From Neisseriaceae bacterium JH1-16 (GTDB taxonomy: Bacteria > Pseudomonadota > Gammaproteobacteria > Burkholderiales > Chromobacteriaceae): DNA of 64,000 nucleotides. The notes below the pieces were generated by a model. It did not search any database. It saw nothing but the letters and a program-made list of their open reading frames with translations, and had not been told where the DNA came from. The position numbers and the translations under genes were made by a program. This document shows, piece by piece, positions 1 to 8,262 of the stretch (position 1 is its first letter; each line of letters opens with the position of its first letter). The stretch is from the NCBI GenBank assembly GCA_025989215.1, contig JAPDNP010000005.1, forward strand, positions 293,275-357,274. Direction: 5' to 3'.

Positions 1-59
1 GCTTCCCGGCCCCCGAGCAGGCGCTGGTATTGCGGCAACTTTGATGCTGTCAGGGTAGC
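1..59 (+). other. left edge, possible 3' end of an upstream gene
   Basis: About 60 bases lie before the first terminator. One frame (3-44) stays open from the edge to a TGA and reads like a hydrophilic C-terminus (FPAPEQALVLRQL). That, and the terminator just after it, suggests the tail of a plus-strand gene cut by the window edge. It is too short to name, and chance cannot be excluded. Confidence 0.25.
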
Positions 60-92
60 TAAGCCGCTGCTTTGGCAGCGGCTTTTGCTTTT
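60..92 (+). terminator. intrinsic terminator of the upstream gene
   Basis: A 10-bp GC-rich stem (arms at 61-70 and 74-83) with a three-base loop is followed by a T-rich stretch. It would end the transcript entering from the left and insulate the pyr leader. Confidence 0.75.
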
Positions 93-144
93 GGTCAGGT
101 TTCTGTCCAAAAAGCGACATCCACCCTGTTGCAGCGGGGGCAAT

Positions 145-320
145 CTGTTTTAAAATCCCGCAGTTTTGTTCGGAACATCCCCATGACCCAGACGCTGAAC
201 CACGCTGCACTGCCGCAGACCTCCCGAGACGGAGGGGTTGGGCCGTTGCTGGCGTCCTCGGTGTTCCGAGCCCTTAGTGTTTCCAGAAAATAAGCTCCTG
301 AACGGGGGCTTTTTTTTTTG
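145..320 (+). promoter_or_regulatory. pyrBI leader with attenuator
   Basis: The 360-base space before pyrB holds a short leader ORF (183-293), a GC-rich hairpin around 218-236 and, directly before pyrB, a rho-independent terminator. Its stem arms are 293-298 and 305-310, followed by a run of nine or more T (310-319). The leader ORF stops exactly at the base of the terminator stem. In enterobacterial pyrBI the same arrangement gives UTP-sensitive attenuation: a ribosome following closely on slow polymerase prevents terminator formation. The layout is seen directly; the mechanism is inferred. I see no PyrR-type binding loop, but I could not fold the RNA. Confidence 0.6.
183..293 (+). CDS. candidate pyrBI leader peptide (PyrL-like)
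   Basis: A 36-codon ORF starts at ATG 183 and ends with TAA 291-293, overlapping the start of the attenuator stem. It sits in the position of enterobacterial PyrL and is similar in length (E. coli PyrL has 44 residues). A short stretch, [10 protein letters not shown], resembles the LPRLKKDAG region of E. coli PyrL, though this may be coincidence. The Shine-Dalgarno sequence is weak. The call rests on position relative to the terminator rather than on recognisable homology. Confidence 0.4.
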   Translation: MTQTLNHAALPQTSRDGGVGPLLASSVFRALSVSRK

Positions 321-360
321 GCCGAAATTTGACGAGACGAGCAAGAAGGAAAGCGAAGCC

Positions 361-1281
361 ATGGCCAATCCACTCTACCGAAAGCACATCATTTCGATCC
401 CGGACTTCAGTCGGGAGGAACTGGAACTCGTCGTGGATACCGCCGGGCGGTTGAAGCACTCGCCGCGCAATGACCTGCTCAAGGACAAGCTGATCGGCAG
501 CTGTTTCTTCGAACCGTCCACCCGCACCCGCCTGTCGTTCGAGACCGCGGTGCAGCGTCTGGGCGGCAATGTGATCGGCTTTGCCGACGGCGGCAACACC
601 TCGGCGAAGAAGGGCGAGACCCTGGCCGACTCGATCAAGATCATCGGCTCCTACACCGATGCGGTGGTGATGCGTCACCCGAAGGAAGGCGCGGCGCGCC
701 TGGCGAGCCAGTTCTCGGCGGTGCCGGTGATCAACGGCGGCGACGGCTCCAACCAGCACCCGACCCAGACCCTGCTCGACCTGTTCACCATCAAGGAAAC
801 CCAGGGCACGCTGGAAAACCTGACCGTCGCCTTCGTCGGCGACCTGAAGTACGGCCGCACCGTGCACTCGCTGACCCAGGCGTTGTCGCAGTTCAACTGC
901 CGCTTCTACTTCGTGTCGCCCGAGGCGCTGGCGATGCCGGACTACATCTGCGAGGAGCTGGACGAGAAGGGCGTGCAGTACACCCTGGTCAGCAGCCTGG
1001 ACGACGTGATTCCGCAGGTCGACATCCTGTACATGACCCGGGTGCAGCGCGAGCGCTTCGACGAGGCCGAATTCAAGAAGATCCAGGGGAAATACGTGCT
1101 GCGCGCCGACATGCTGGCCAATGCCCGCACCAATCTGAGGGTGCTGCACCCGCTGCCGCGCGTCGACGAGATCGCCACGGATGTCGACAGTACACCGCAT
1201 GCCTACTACTTCGAGCAGGCCAAGAACGGCGTGTACGCACGTCAGGCGCTGCTGGCGCTGGTGCTGAACGAAACCGTCTGA
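361..1281 (+). CDS. pyrB: aspartate carbamoyltransferase catalytic subunit
   Basis: Catalyses carbamoyl phosphate + L-aspartate to N-carbamoyl-aspartate, the committed step of de novo pyrimidine synthesis, in the cytoplasm. At 306 residues it has the usual length. The carbamoyl-phosphate loop [11 protein letters not shown] lies near residues 52-62, the [11 protein letters not shown] motif in the middle and HPLPRVDEI near the C-terminus. An in-frame extension reaches back to 238, but it crosses the attenuator. ATG 361 is preceded by a GAAGGAAAG ribosome site, so it is taken as the start. It is followed 36 bases later by pyrI, so this is the class B enzyme made of PyrB and PyrI. Confidence 0.97.
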   Translation: MANPLYRKHIISIPDFSREELELVVDTAGRLKHSPRNDLLKDKLIGSCFFEPSTRTRLSFETAVQRLGGNVIGFADGGNTSAKKGETLADSIKIIGSYTDAVVMRHPKEGAARLASQFSAVPVINGGDGSNQHPTQTLLDLFTIKETQGTLENLTVAFVGDLKYGRTVHSLTQALSQFNCRFYFVSPEALAMPDYICEELDEKGVQYTLVSSLDDVIPQVDILYMTRVQRERFDEAEFKKIQGKYVLRADMLANARTNLRVLHPLPRVDEIATDVDSTPHAYYFEQAKNGVYARQALLALVLNETV

Positions 1282-1317
1282 GCAGCCCCCAACGGATAGC
1301 GAATCAAAGGAACTGAC

Positions 1318-1776
1318 ATGCAATACACCCGTACCGTCGAAGCCCTCAAGGAAGGCACCGTCATCGATCACCTGCCGGCAGGTCAGGGCATGAAGATTCT
1401 GCGCCTGTTCAAGCTGGCCGAAACCGGCGAACGCGTCACCGTGGGGCTGAATCTGTCGAGCCGCCACATGGGCGCCAAGGACATCATCAAGGTGGAGAAC
1501 ATCGCGCTGACCGAGGAGCAGGCCAACGAGCTGGCGCTGTTCGCGCCGCGCGCCACCGTCAACGTGATCGAAAACTTCGAGGTGGTGAAGAAGCACCAGC
1601 TGGAACTGCCGGAGACGATCGAGGGGATTTTCGACTGCCCGAACTCCAATTGCATCTCGCACGGCGAGCCGGTGAAGAGCTTTTTTTACGTCAAGCCGAC
1701 CGCTACCGACACGAAAATGAAATGCAAGTATTGCGAAAAGGTGTTCAGTAAGGATATTGTAGCGGAAGTGAAGTAA
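1318..1776 (+). CDS. pyrI: aspartate carbamoyltransferase regulatory subunit
   Basis: The regulatory chain that binds CTP/ATP and holds the PyrB trimers together through a zinc domain. At 152 residues it is the standard length. The N-terminal allosteric domain is followed by four zinc-ligand cysteines at residues 107, 112, 136 and 139 (CPNSNC...CKYC). AAGGAAC before ATG 1318 is a good ribosome site. It is co-transcribed with pyrB under the attenuator upstream. The presence of PyrI implies feedback control of the enzyme by nucleotides. Confidence 0.97.
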   Translation: MQYTRTVEALKEGTVIDHLPAGQGMKILRLFKLAETGERVTVGLNLSSRHMGAKDIIKVENIALTEEQANELALFAPRATVNVIENFEVVKKHQLELPETIEGIFDCPNSNCISHGEPVKSFFYVKPTATDTKMKCKYCEKVFSKDIVAEVK

Positions 1777-1868
1777 GCGCTTGGTTGTCGACAGACACAC
1801 CGACGCGCCGCACAGGTTTACGGAGAAGCTGTACAAGAAGCGCTGCTACAACGGCGTAAAAAAGAAGG

Positions 1869-1900
1869 AGGGCGCCACGGGTCACCGTGGCGCTTTTCAT
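1869..1900 (+). terminator. terminator of pyrBI
   Basis: A nine-pair GC-rich stem (GCGCCACGG / CCGTGGCGC) with a short loop is followed by TTTTCATTTT. It lies about 95 bases after pyrI and before the ClC gene. Confidence 0.8.
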
Positions 1901-1955
1901 TTTCACGGCCGACCGTCGGCTTGCATTGACCGACGGTGACTGCCAGAGTTCCTGC

Positions 1956-3242
1956 ATGTTGCGGTTTCCTCCCCTCTCCTCCCTGTTCCATCGCTGGCGA
2001 CTGCGCGCCGCGCTGACGGACCTGGCCGCCGCCGCCGTGCTCGGTGTGGCAGGCGCGCTCGCCACCATCCTGTTCCGCGAACTGCTGTACCTGATCGAGT
2101 CGCTGCTGGCCGACGAGCCGCGCAACGGCCTGGTCAGCCTGGCGCGTTCGCTCGCGCCGTGGCAGCGCGTCACCGTGCCGCTCATCGGCGGGCTGATCGC
2201 CGGCGTGATCCTGCAGAAGGGCCTGGCACTCGCGCGCGGCTCGGCCACCGGCGACTATATGGAGGCGGTGCGGGTCGGCGACGGCCGGCTCGGGCTGCGC
2301 ACCACGCTGGTGAAGAGTTCCTCGTCGCTGCTGTCGATCGCCTCGGGCAGCTCGATCGGCCGCGAGGGCTCGATGGTGGCGCTGGCCGCGCTGGTCGGCT
2401 CGCTGGCCGGCCAGCTGCGCCGCCTGCCCAATTACCGGCGCCGGCTGTGGGTGTCGTGCGGCGCCGCCGCCGGCCTCGCCTCGGCCTATCACGCGCCGCT
2501 GGCGGCGGTGCTGTTCGTCGCCGAGATCGTCTGGGGCCGGCTGCACGTGCGCCGGCTGGTGCCGCTGGTGGTGGCGGCGGTGCTGGCCAGCAGTACCGTC
2601 TACCAGTTGTTCGGCTACGAGCCGGTCTACCACCTCGCCGCCCTGCCGGCGCTGTCGCTATGGCAGCTGCCCGGCTACTGCCTGATCGCACTACTGGTCG
2701 GCGCGGCGGCGCCGGCCTATATCGCGCTGTTGGAGCGCGCGCACCGGCTGTTCGGCCGACTGCCCTTGGCGCTGCCGTGGCGGATGGCGGCAGGCGGCCT
2801 GCTGGTCGGCCTGTTGTCGCTGGTCTATCCGGAGGTGTGGGGCAACGGCTACAGCACGGTGACGCGGCTGCTCAACGAGCCGCTCGCCTGGCAGCTGGTG
2901 CTGGGCATCCTGCTTGCCAAGCTGGTCGCCACCGCGGCCAGTACCGGTTCCGGCGCGGTCGGCGGCGTGTTTACCCCGACGCTGTTCGTCGGCGCGGCGC
3001 TCGGCACGCTGGCCGGATTGGCGGCCAATGCGCTGTGGCCCGGCGCGCTGTCGCTGGCGGTGTGCACGCTGGTCGGCATGACCGCCTTGCTCGCCGGCGC
3101 CACCCAGGCGCCGCTGATGGCGATGCTGATGCTGTCGGAGATGACCGGCCAGTACGCGCTGCTGCTGCCGGTGGTGCTGGCGGCGGTGCTGGCGGTGGCG
3201 GTGAGCCGCTTGCTCGGCGGCGGGTCGATCTATCCGCGCTGA
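1956..3242 (+). CDS. ClC-family chloride channel/antiporter (ClcB-like)
   Basis: A polytopic inner-membrane protein of the voltage-gated chloride channel family that moves Cl- (probably by Cl-/H+ exchange). Three anion-site signatures are visible: SGSSIGREGS (GREG loop), a glutamate-containing stretch in the middle, and GSGAVGGVFTPTLFVGAALG late in the protein (the GGxFxP motif). It has 428 residues and no C-terminal CBS domains, as in ClcA/ClcB. The ORF opens at a GTG (1887) inside the pyrI terminator, so ATG 1956 is the likelier start. It is followed by a repeat element, and no operon partner is seen. Confidence 0.88.
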   Translation: MLRFPPLSSLFHRWRLRAALTDLAAAAVLGVAGALATILFRELLYLIESLLADEPRNGLVSLARSLAPWQRVTVPLIGGLIAGVILQKGLALARGSATGDYMEAVRVGDGRLGLRTTLVKSSSSLLSIASGSSIGREGSMVALAALVGSLAGQLRRLPNYRRRLWVSCGAAAGLASAYHAPLAAVLFVAEIVWGRLHVRRLVPLVVAAVLASSTVYQLFGYEPVYHLAALPALSLWQLPGYCLIALLVGAAAPAYIALLERAHRLFGRLPLALPWRMAAGGLLVGLLSLVYPEVWGNGYSTVTRLLNEPLAWQLVLGILLAKLVATAASTGSGAVGGVFTPTLFVGAALGTLAGLAANALWPGALSLAVCTLVGMTALLAGATQAPLMAMLMLSEMTGQYALLLPVVLAAVLAVAVSRLLGGGSIYPR

Positions 3243-3365
3243 TCAGGGTGGCCGAACGGGCACAAGCCTGTGGGTTGCTGCGGGACTGTTGGGGTGCACG
3301 AGTGCAAGTGGCGATTAGCGCCTGTTGAAGGGTGGGGCGTTTACGCGCCGTAACCCATTGTGCTT

Positions 3366-4122
3366 TTCGGCCAACGTTGGTGAGGAAGGTTGCAGCGCCG
3401 GTCCCGCCCGGCGGGGCGGGTTACTTTCTTTTGTCTCGCCAAAAGAAAGTAGCCAAAGAAAATGCGACCCCAGTGCGCTGGCCTACGGCTTCCCTCGCGC
3501 CTGCCAAGCGGCCAGGCGCCGCCGAACTCGCGGGCGGCTACCGTCCGCCCACTCGAACAAGCGGCGGCTTAAGACCTGGCCGCTTGACGATCGCTCGGCA
3601 GCGCAAAGGGGACGGGCAGGATGATTGCGACAGTTCTGATTGCTGAGACATGAAGCGCTGTTAGGTCTGCTGATCGAGGTGCCAAGGTTGGCCGAAAGCG
3701 GTTCGGTTTGAGGGGATGACTTAGCTGGCTTTCGGCCAACCTTGAGGCTTATCCACAGTGAAGCGCTATCGGGCCGCTTTATCCACAACCAGAGCCCCTC
3801 CAGTCTCCGCTGATTTCGCGAGTTCCATTCACGGGGCAGCCGACAACCACCCTATCGCCCTTCGACGCCGCCGAGGAAGGCACGGCTAACGGGGACGTCG
3901 GCGAGCACTGTCCGAGTGCCGGCGTTAGCCGGTGCGAGTTGCGCAGCCGCCCGTTGGCCGTGGCGCCCGCGGGGCAGCCCGCACAGCGGGCCGGTGTCGT
4001 GGGGTCGTCTTTAGCTGCCAGCAACTTCGTTGTCTTTGGGTACTTTGACGAAGCAAAGAAAGTACCGCGCCAATCGGGTGAGACCGACAAGGCCACGATT
4101 CTCACCAACGTTGGCCAAAATC
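3366..4122 (-). repeat. DnaA-box repeat element, copy 1 (inverted relative to copies 2-5)
   Basis: The first of five dispersed elements. Read on the minus strand it has the same order as the others: outer word, hairpin arm A (about 3850-4122), paired DnaA-like boxes, internal TTGGCCGAA words, then arm B in inverse orientation (about 3366-3620). Each arm has an outer TTCGGCCAACGTTGG-like word, a CGGTCCCGCCCG segment, a hairpin built from ACTTTCTTT/AAAGAAAGT and a GCGACCCCA segment. It fills the gap between the convergent clcB-like and MFS genes. ORFs inside it are repetitive and in no consistent frame, so I call no gene. Confidence 0.85.
3749..3787 (-). promoter_or_regulatory. paired DnaA-box-like 9-mers (copy 1)
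   Basis: TTATCCACA at 3749-3757 and again at 3779-3787, both exact matches to the DnaA-box consensus, in direct orientation and 30 bp start to start. The same pair with the same pitch recurs in the other four elements. Confidence 0.7.
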
Positions 4123-4169
4123 ACCGAAGTACGGCTTCACACATCCATGGGTGCAAGCCCGGCGCCCAC

Positions 4170-4197
4170 AAAAAAAAAGCGACCAACCGGCCGCTTT
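4170..4197 (-). terminator. terminator of the MFS gene
   Basis: Read on the minus strand, a stem AGCGGCC/GGTCGCT is followed by nine T. It lies about 30 bases after the stop of the minus-strand MFS gene and at the outer edge of repeat copy 1. Confidence 0.75.
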
Positions 4198-4229
4198 CTT
4201 CACGTCAGATCCACGTCTTCGGCCAACCT

Positions 4230-5423
4230 TCAGCCGCGTTGCTCTGCCAGCCGCCGCCGCGGCGCCCGCGCCAGCTGCCACACGCACAGCAAGCCGGCGA
4301 ATCCCGCGCCCGCCAGGCACACTCCGTACCAGCCAGCCGCCGCATAGGCGACGCTAGCGGCGCTGGAGCCGGCCGCACCGCCGATGAAGTAGCTGGTCAG
4401 GTAGACGGTGGTGATGCGGCTGCGCATCTCCGGCGCTAGCGTATAGATCACGCTCTGGTTGGAGATGTGCAGGCCCTGCACGCCGATGTCGAGCAGTAGT
4501 ACCCCGACCAGCAGCGCCACCAGCGAGTGCGCGCCCAGCGCGATGAAGGCGAACGATAGCAGGATCGCCCCGCTGCACAGCACCGTCGCCACCCCGCCGC
4601 GGCCGCGGTCGGCCAGCCGCCCGGCGAAGCCGGCCGACAAGGCACCGGCGGCGCCGGCCAGGCCGAACGCGCCGATCTCGCCTTCCGAGAAACCGTACGG
4701 CGGCTGGCTGAGCAGGAAGGTCAGCCCGGTCCAGAACACGCTGAAGCAGGCGAACGCCAGCGCACCGTACAGCGAGCGCTCGCGCAACGCCGACTCGGTG
4801 CGGATCAGCGTGCCCAGGGATTTCAGCAGCGCGCCGTACTGGAACGGGATGTCGCGCTGATCGCGCGGCAGCGCCCGCGCCAGGCCCAGCGTCAGCAGCG
4901 CCACTAGCACCGCGGCGGCGATGTACACCGCGCGCCAGCCGGCCAGCTCGGCGATCAGCCCGGACACGGTGCGTGCCAGCAGGATGCCGAGCAGCAGGCC
5001 GCTCATCACCGTGCCGACCACCCGGCCGCGCTGGCGCTCGTCGGAGAGCGAGGCGGCGAACGGCACCAGCAGCTGTGCCGAGCAGGACGTCATGCCGACC
5101 AGCACGCTCGCGGCGGCAAACGCGCTGAAGCCGGGGCTGAACGCGGCGATCAGCAGCGCGCCGACGCTGGCGGCCAGCAGGCCGACGATCAGCCGGCGGC
5201 GGTCGAGCGCGTCGCCCAGCGGTACCACCAGCACCAGGCCGATCGCGTAGCCGATCTGGGTCAGCGTCACCAGGTAGCCGACGCTGGCCGGCTGGCGGCC
5301 GAAGCTGGCCGCGATGGTCGCCAACAGCGGCTGGGAGTAATAGAGACTGGCGATGATCGTGCCACATGCGATAGCGAACAGCAGGACCAAGGGCCGGGAC
5401 AGGTGATGCGGGGTGGGGGTCAT
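4230..5423 (-). CDS. MFS transporter (DHA1-type drug/metabolite permease)
   Basis: A 397-residue major facilitator with about twelve hydrophobic segments. An LxxPLGDxxDRR loop-2/3 signature (VVPLGDALDRRRLIVG) lies between TM2 and TM3, and a related GRLADRGRG loop in the second half. It probably exports a small molecule by proton exchange; the substrate is unknown. The ORF extends upstream to 5573, but that extension is arginine/proline-rich and unlike a membrane protein. ATG 5423 opens directly onto a short cytoplasmic tail and TM1. It is transcribed away from the next MFS gene's stop with a gap of about 200 bases. Confidence 0.82.
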   Translation of the reverse strand: MTPTPHHLSRPLVLLFAIACGTIIASLYYSQPLLATIAASFGRQPASVGYLVTLTQIGYAIGLVLVVPLGDALDRRRLIVGLLAASVGALLIAAFSPGFSAFAAASVLVGMTSCSAQLLVPFAASLSDERQRGRVVGTVMSGLLLGILLARTVSGLIAELAGWRAVYIAAAVLVALLTLGLARALPRDQRDIPFQYGALLKSLGTLIRTESALRERSLYGALAFACFSVFWTGLTFLLSQPPYGFSEGEIGAFGLAGAAGALSAGFAGRLADRGRGGVATVLCSGAILLSFAFIALGAHSLVALLVGVLLLDIGVQGLHISNQSVIYTLAPEMRSRITTVYLTSYFIGGAAGSSAASVAYAAAGWYGVCLAGAGFAGLLCVWQLARAPRRRLAEQRG

Positions 5424-5619
5424 TGCAGCTTCATTCACAGGTTGGAAACCGCCGGCCGGCCTGGGCACGGCGACCGGTCGTATTGGACGAGATGCCGTAC
5501 CGCCGAAGCGGCGGGAGAAGGGCGCCCCCTTATCGAAAAGGGGCGGCCCATGACCGGATTGTAGAGCCGCCACCCGGGGCAGGCCATACCGGCCGTGATA
5601 ATTCAGCGATGAATCGTTG

Positions 5620-6834
5620 TCACTCGCCCGGTACGATGCCGTGCATCGCCGCGGCGTAGCCCTCGGGGACGTAGCGACGGGTGACCAGCAACATCGCCGC
5701 CGCCGACACGGTCAGCAGCAGCCAGCCGGCGGTGAAGCTGGCACCGGCGTCGCGCAGCCAGCCGATCGCGAACGGCGCCAGCGCGGCGATGACGAAGCCG
5801 GCGCCCTGCACGAAGGCGGCCAGCTCGCCGGCGCGGCGCGGCTCGTGCAGGTGGTCGAGGGTCAGGATCAGGCTGAGCGCGAAACAGCCGCCCAGGCCGA
5901 AGCCGATCAGCATTACCCACAGCGTCGGCAGCGCGTCGGGCTGCAGGATCAGGCCGGCGAAGCCCGCCAGCTGCAGGCTTAAGCCCAACGCTAGCCACGG
6001 GCGGCGGTCGCGGCTCTTCAGCGCCAGCACCGGTAGCGACAGCGCCGCCACCACCTGGGCGGCGGTCATCAGGCCGAGCAGGCTGCCGGCGTGCTGGGCG
6101 GTCAGGCCGCGTTGCACGAAGAACGGCGGCAGCCACGCCACCATGCTGGTGTAGCCGCCGTTGATCAGGCCGAAGTACAGCGCCAACAGCCAGGCGCGGC
6201 GGTTGCGCAGCAGCGGGCCGAGGCCGCGTCCGGCACTGGCGGCCGGGGGCATTTCGCCCGGTACCGCGCGCCACACCAGCAGCGCCGCCAGCGCCAGCAC
6301 GACCCAGACCCCTAGGCCGGCGTGCCAGTTGCCGCTCTGGTGCGCCACCCAGGGGCTAACCACCGCACCGAGGCCGCCGCCGCCCATGATCGCCGCCGAG
6401 TAGAGGCCCATGGTCTGCGGCAGCCGCGCGGCATAGTTGTGCTTGATCACCCCGGGCAGCAGCGCCTGGATCAGCGCCACGCCGACGCCGACCAACGCCG
6501 CGCTACCGATCAGCGCCGCACCGCTGGCGGCGCTCCAGCGCCAGCCACAGGCGGCGGCGATCACCAGCAGCGCCAGGCTGACGCCGTGGCGGTCGCCGAA
6601 CAGGCGGCTGACCCGGGCGCCGGCCAGCGCGAACACGCCCATCGCCAGCACCGGCAGCGTGGTCAGCAGCCCGGCGAGCCGGAACGACAGGCCGGTGGCG
6701 GCGCGGATGTCGCCGAGCAAGGGGCTGATCGAGGTCAGCGTCGGGCGCAGGTTCAGCGCCACCAGCAGCAGCGCGGCCAGCAGCAGCGCGCCGCCGGTGC
6801 GGGCACGCGGCGCGTCGAGGACGGTCTCAGCCAT
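5620..6834 (-). CDS. MFS transporter, CynX/NimT family
   Basis: A 404-residue permease. The opening TM1 stretch LVALNLRPTLTSISPLLGDI is the hallmark of the cyanate/2-nitroimidazole transporter branch (CynX, NimT/YeaN). The remaining hydrophobic segments fit twelve helices. Its ATG (6834) lies inside the 3' end of the deaminase gene (8-base overlap), which implies translational coupling. An exporter or importer of a nucleobase-like or small heterocyclic compound would fit the neighbour, but this is inference. An AraC regulator with a cupin domain, of the kind paired with nimT in E. coli, lies about 3.5 kb upstream rather than adjacent. Confidence 0.85.
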   Translation of the reverse strand: MAETVLDAPRARTGGALLLAALLLVALNLRPTLTSISPLLGDIRAATGLSFRLAGLLTTLPVLAMGVFALAGARVSRLFGDRHGVSLALLVIAAACGWRWSAASGAALIGSAALVGVGVALIQALLPGVIKHNYAARLPQTMGLYSAAIMGGGGLGAVVSPWVAHQSGNWHAGLGVWVVLALAALLVWRAVPGEMPPAASAGRGLGPLLRNRRAWLLALYFGLINGGYTSMVAWLPPFFVQRGLTAQHAGSLLGLMTAAQVVAALSLPVLALKSRDRRPWLALGLSLQLAGFAGLILQPDALPTLWVMLIGFGLGGCFALSLILTLDHLHEPRRAGELAAFVQGAGFVIAALAPFAIGWLRDAGASFTAGWLLLTVSAAAMLLVTRRYVPEGYAAAMHGIVPGE

Positions 6835-7300
6835 GCTGCACCTCCTGCGCCCGCTGCCAGCTCTGGTAGAGATCGACGCCGTCCGGCCGCACCGGCCGGT
6901 AGTGCGCTTGCAGCGACTGCTCGGCGGCAGGCCGCGCCAGCTCGGCGTACAGCGCCGCGGTGGACAGGCCGTAGGCGGCGCCGTCCTGGTTGGAATAGGC
7001 GTAGTAGGCGTGGCGGACGCCGGCCAGGTGCATCGCCGCCAGGCACATCGGGCAGGGCTGACCGCTGGCGTACATCACCGCGCCGTCCAGCCGCGGGCTG
7101 CCGAGTGTCATGCCGGCCTGGCGCAGCGCCAACAGCTCGGCGTGGGCGGTGGGGTCGTGGCTGGCGGCGATCTGGTTGGCCGCTTCGGCCAACACCACGC
7201 CGTCGCGCACCAGCACCGCGCCGAACGGCCGTCCGCCCCGGGCGACATTCTGCTCGGCCAGCGCGATGGCGCGGCTAAGCCATTGTTCCGTTTGTTCCAT
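6827..7300 (-). CDS. nucleoside/guanine deaminase (CMP/dCMP deaminase fold)
   Basis: A zinc-dependent cytoplasmic deaminase of 157 residues. The HAE motif (His53, catalytic Glu55) and PCPMC (Cys83, Cys86) form the metal site. The overall pattern, with PFGAVLV near the start and MCLAAMHLAG after the zinc cysteines, is that of guanine deaminase/nucleoside deaminases rather than tRNA adenosine deaminase TadA. It is the first gene of a two-gene operon with the NimT-like permease and is divergent from a LysR regulator 100 bases away, which is the usual position of its activator. Confidence 0.85.
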   Translation of the reverse strand: MEQTEQWLSRAIALAEQNVARGGRPFGAVLVRDGVVLAEAANQIAASHDPTAHAELLALRQAGMTLGSPRLDGAVMYASGQPCPMCLAAMHLAGVRHAYYAYSNQDGAAYGLSTAALYAELARPAAEQSLQAHYRPVRPDGVDLYQSWQRAQEVQHG

Positions 7301-7401
7301 CTTGTCGTACTCCTCTGGATCAAGCGAGTGTAGGCAGCCGCTTGCCTAGTGGGAAATGAAATGATTGAATGGCCTATAGTGGCATTCACACTGGAAAACC
7401 G

Positions 7402-8262
7402 ATGCTTGATCTCACACTGCTGAAGAGCTTCGTCGCGGTGGTCGACTGCGCCAGCTTCACCCGCGCGGCCGAGCGGCTGCACCTGACCCAGTCCACCGTC
7501 AGCCAGCAGATCCGCCGCCTCGAGGAGACGGTCGGCAGGCCGCTGCTGGAACGCGGTCCGCGCTCGGTGCGCCCGAGCGAGCACGGCGAGCGGCTGCTCG
7601 GCCACGCGCGCCGGCTGGTGATGTTGGCCGAAGAGGCGGCCGACCTGTTCGGCGATGCGCCGCTCGACGAGGTGCTGCGCCTCGGCCTGCCCGAGGACTT
7701 CGCCGCCGGCCGGCTGACTCCGCTGTTGGCCGCCTTCGGCCGTGACCATCCCGGCCTGCGCCTGGAGGTGACCAGCGGCCTGAGCGGCGAGCTGCAGCGC
7801 CTGTACGACGCCGGCGAGCTCGACCTGATCCTGGTCAAGCAGCCGGCCGGCCAGCGCGCCAGCGTGGCCGCCTGGCCCGAGCCCTTGCTGTGGATCGATA
7901 GTCGCGAGCACCCGACCTTTGGCGGCGAGCCGCTGCCGCTGGCGGTGTTTCCGCCCGGCGGCCTGTACCGTGACCAGATGATCCACGCGCTGGAAGTTTT
8001 GGGGCGGCGCTGGCGCATCAGCTACTGCAGCACCAGCCTGACCAGCCTGTGCGCGGCGGTGGGCGACGGGCTGGGCGTCAGCCTGATCCCGCGTCGCGCG
8101 CTGCTGGACAGCCACCGGGTGCTGGGGCCGGACAGCGGCCTGCCGGCGGTGGAGGGCATGGAGCTGTCGTTGCAGCATCGCCCCGGCCTGTCGCCGCTGG
8201 GTCTCGCACTGGCGGCGCGGCTGGCGGCGGCGTGTCAGGACGAGGACGCGGGTGTCAGCTGA
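7402..8262 (+). CDS. LysR-family transcriptional regulator
   Basis: A 286-residue regulator. The N-terminal winged helix (LLKSFVAVVDCASFTRAAER, with the recognition helix around TQSTVSQQIRRLE) is followed by a two-lobed periplasmic-binding-like effector domain. ATG 7402 starts directly on the typical MLDLTLLKSF and is preferred to the longer frame from 7369. It diverges from the deaminase-permease operon, so it probably regulates that operon. Its 3' end overlaps the convergent DHA2 gene by 8 bases. Effector unknown. Confidence 0.88.
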   Translation: MLDLTLLKSFVAVVDCASFTRAAERLHLTQSTVSQQIRRLEETVGRPLLERGPRSVRPSEHGERLLGHARRLVMLAEEAADLFGDAPLDEVLRLGLPEDFAAGRLTPLLAAFGRDHPGLRLEVTSGLSGELQRLYDAGELDLILVKQPAGQRASVAAWPEPLLWIDSREHPTFGGEPLPLAVFPPGGLYRDQMIHALEVLGRRWRISYCSTSLTSLCAAVGDGLGVSLIPRRALLDSHRVLGPDSGLPAVEGMELSLQHRPGLSPLGLALAARLAAACQDEDAGVS

